From NCBI RefSeq assembly GCF_031755915.1, contig NC_083386.1:2390501-2454500 (forward strand): a stretch of DNA of 64,000 bases, read 5' to 3'. Shown in pieces: positions 61,791-64,000 of this stretch; within the stretch, counting starts at the first letter, position 1, and each line of letters opens with the position of its first letter. The position numbers and the translations under genes are program-made. Under the pieces are notes generated by a model. The model was not told where the DNA came from, searched no databases, and saw only the letters and a list, made by a program, of their open reading frames with translations. This DNA is from Ziziphus jujuba. Its lineage: Eukaryota > Streptophyta > Magnoliopsida > Rosales > Rhamnaceae.

Positions 61791-63975
61791 TCACTAACTT
61801 GATTGTTACAGATCTTGCCCTGAACTTACACTCCATTCCCTCAAAGCAAACCACTTCCTTCTTTTCATTTCCTCTTTGTATGACCTCATCATTTCTCTGC
61901 TTGCCTTTTACCTTTTTAAGAAATAGAAAGAATCAAAGGAAAAGAATAATGGCTTTCATTCATTTTCACTAAACTAAAAGCATAGAGAATGAGTTCAAAT
62001 TTCCAAATAGTTTAAAGCTTTAGGATAAAAGTATGGTTATTCTTTAATCTTAGGAGGTGTTGCAGATAAAACATAGCAAAAAGAGAAGTGCATGGTTGCC
62101 AAGCTTAGTGCATTTGGCCCCGCCTTTCTCTTTTCTTTAAGAAAGAAATTCACACCCTGTTCTTAATAGGTGGCTATACGCAATGAAAAAATAATATAAA
62201 ATAAAAAAATAAGAAATTTATTATTTTTTCAAATTTGTTTGCTAAAAAATAAATTATGACGCCAGCATGCTAGCATCATCTAACAATAAAATTAACATCG
62301 TTAATTAATTAGATTGATCTACAACAAATTTGAAACTACAGGATTCAATTTAAACAATTTCGAATTTCAAAGTTCAATCCACATAATTTTGAAACTTCAA
62401 GAACTAGTTAGCAATTAAGCATTTTTCTTTTTCTTTTTTTCTCACGTTCTCAGTAACGTTATTATTACATATCTTTATCTGAACTTACACTCCATTCCCT
62501 GAAATCAAACCACTTCTTTCTTTTCATTTTCTCTTTATATGAACTTATTCTTTTTCTACTTGCCTTTTACCTTTTGAGAAATAGAATGAATCAAAGGAAA
62601 GGAATAATGGTTTTCATTCATTTTCACTGAACGAAAGCAGAGAGAATTGAGTGCAGGTTTCCAAGTAGTTTGAAGCTTTATGATAAGAGTAGGGTTATTC
62701 TTTAATCTTGGGGGGTGTTGCAGATAAAAGGAAAGTGCATGGTTGCCAAGGTTAGTGCATTTGGCCCCACCCTTCTCTTTTCTTTAACAAAGGAATTCAC
62801 ACCCTGTTCTTAATAGGTGGTTGTGATGCAATGAAACATTAATATAAAATTAAAAAAGTAAGATTTTTTTTTTAAAAAATTTTTTGCTGAAAAATAAATT
62901 ATAGCATCAATATACTGACTTCATCTAAGGATAAAATTAACATTGTTAGTTAATTAGACTGATTTGCAACAAATTTGAAATTGTAGGACTTTATTTAATC
63001 AATTCCAAATTTCAGGATTCGATTTGTATAATTCTAAAATTTCAAGTACTAATCAGCAATTAAGCATTTTTCTTTTTTCTTTCTCACGTTCTCACTAACA
63101 TTATTGTTATAGATCTTTCTCTAAACTTACACTCCATTCCCTGAAACCAAACCACTTTCCTTTCATTTTCTCTTTGTATGAACTTATTCTTTCTCTACCT
63201 GCCTTTTACCTTTTCAAGGAATAGAAAGAATCAAAGGAGAAGAATAAGGGTTTTCATTCAGTTTCACTAAACTAAAAGCAAAGAGAATGAGCTTAGATTT
63301 CTAAATAGTTTGAAGATTTGGGATAAAAGTATGGTTATTCTTTAATCATGGGGGGTGTTGCAGATAAAACATGGTGAAAAAGGAAGCGTGTGGTTGCTAA
63401 GGTTGGTGCATTTGGCTCCATTCTTCTCTTTTCTTTAAGAAAGGAATTCACATCTGCTCTTAATAGGTGGCTATAACGCAATGAAAAAATAAGAAATTTA
63501 TTTTTTTCAATTTTTTAAAGTTTTTTTGCTGAAAATTAAATTATACCGACTCATCTAGTAGTAAAATAAACACCGTTAGTTAATTAGACTAATTTGTAAC
63601 AAATTTGAAACTACAATATTCAATGTAAGCAATTCCAAAGTTCAAACTTCGATTCATATAATTTTAAAACTTCAAGTACTAATTAGCAATTAACCATTTT
63701 TTTTTCTCACATTCTCACTAATGTTATTGTTACAGATCTTTCTCTGAACTTACACTTAATTCTTTGAAACCAAACCACTTCTTTCCTTTCATTTTCTCTT
63801 TGTAGAAACTTATTCTTTCTCTGCTTGCCTTTTACATTTTCAAGAAATAGAAAGAATCAAAGGAAAAGAATAAAGGTTTTCATTCATTTTCACTTAACTA
63901 AAAGCATAGAGAATGAGTTCAGATTCCAAGCAATTTGAAGCTTTAGGATAAAAGTAGGTTTATTCTTAATCTTGG
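61791..63975 (+). repeat. Tandem repeat array, right of copy 3, uninterrupted
   Basis: Four successive units with anchors near 61788, 62450, 63092 and 63712, about 620-660 bp apart. This is the state of the array without the solo LTR (empty site 63089-63093). The last unit continues past 63841, the duplication breakpoint, to about 63975. Confidence 0.8.
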
Positions 63976-64000
63976 TACAACAGCCCAGTCCATCCGCATG
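63976..64000. mobile_element. Start of a TRIM-like LTR, cut by window end
   Basis: The last bases (ACAGCCCAGTCCATCCGCAT) match the LTR ends of the TRIM at 12531-12906 (ACAGCCCAGACCATCCGCAT). Only the first ~25 bp are in the window. Confidence 0.6.

Larger units (their letters stand above)
46362..63837 (+). repeat. 20.7 kb tandem duplication, unit B (17.5 kb)
   Basis: Second unit, shorter because it lacks the 2969 bp solo LTR with its target copy and 303 bp at 49861/49862. It carries copy 3 of the gene. Its end at 63838-63841 (TTTC) shows the original DNA that follows the duplicated block: the array runs on to ~63975. Confidence 0.95.

Overview
This is nuclear DNA from a flowering plant, most likely a eudicot; the species cannot be named from the sequence. 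The evidence is intron-split ankyrin-repeat/PGG-domain genes of the ACD6/ITN1-like kind, Ty1/copia retrotransposons primed by initiator-Met tRNA, a TRIM element, large TG...CA solo LTRs, a hAT-type MITE and an AT-rich background full of microsatellites. There is no sign of bacterial, viral or organelle DNA, and no CRISPR array, rRNA or tRNA gene was seen.

Layout: (1) 1-~5030, a decayed Copia element on the minus strand, cut by the window start. (2) ~5036-6210, the 3' half of an ankyrin/PGG pseudogene on the plus strand, with a second decayed copy of its last exon and 3' flank at ~8130-8960. (3) 9894-18088, an ankyrin/PGG gene on the minus strand (copy 1), well preserved but with a premature stop in exon 1; its introns hold a TRIM element, an old LTR fragment and a foldback MITE. 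(4) 18190-22365, AT-rich DNA with a repeated block and one unidentified decayed stretch. (5) 22371-29331, a minus-strand solo LTR carrying a plus-strand solo LTR of the same family, which itself carries a hAT MITE. (6) 33041-39797, an intact four-exon ankyrin/PGG gene (copy 2), flanked by ~0.6 kb tandem repeats and foldback DNA. (7) From 46362 onward the block that starts at 25644 is repeated almost letter for letter, giving copy 3 of the gene at 53494-60218.

The main result is this 20.7 kb tandem duplication. Its junction is visible at 46362-46365, starts inside the nested LTR, ends in the tandem repeat array and shows 4 bp of microhomology (TTTC). After the duplication a 2969 bp solo LTR entered the first unit only (42679-45647, target duplication TTCTC), leaving the second unit as the empty site, and the second unit lost 303 bp. 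Copies 2 and 3 differ by one amino acid that I could find.

The genes form one cluster of a family of membrane-anchored ankyrin proteins (N-terminal ankyrin repeats, C-terminal PGG domain with about four membrane helices), of which Arabidopsis ACD6 is an immunity regulator. In this window there are two intact genes, one nearly intact copy with a nonsense codon, one clear pseudogene and several PGG fragments. I found no convincing previously undescribed system; the value of the window is in a recent, datable gene duplication and its mobile-element history.
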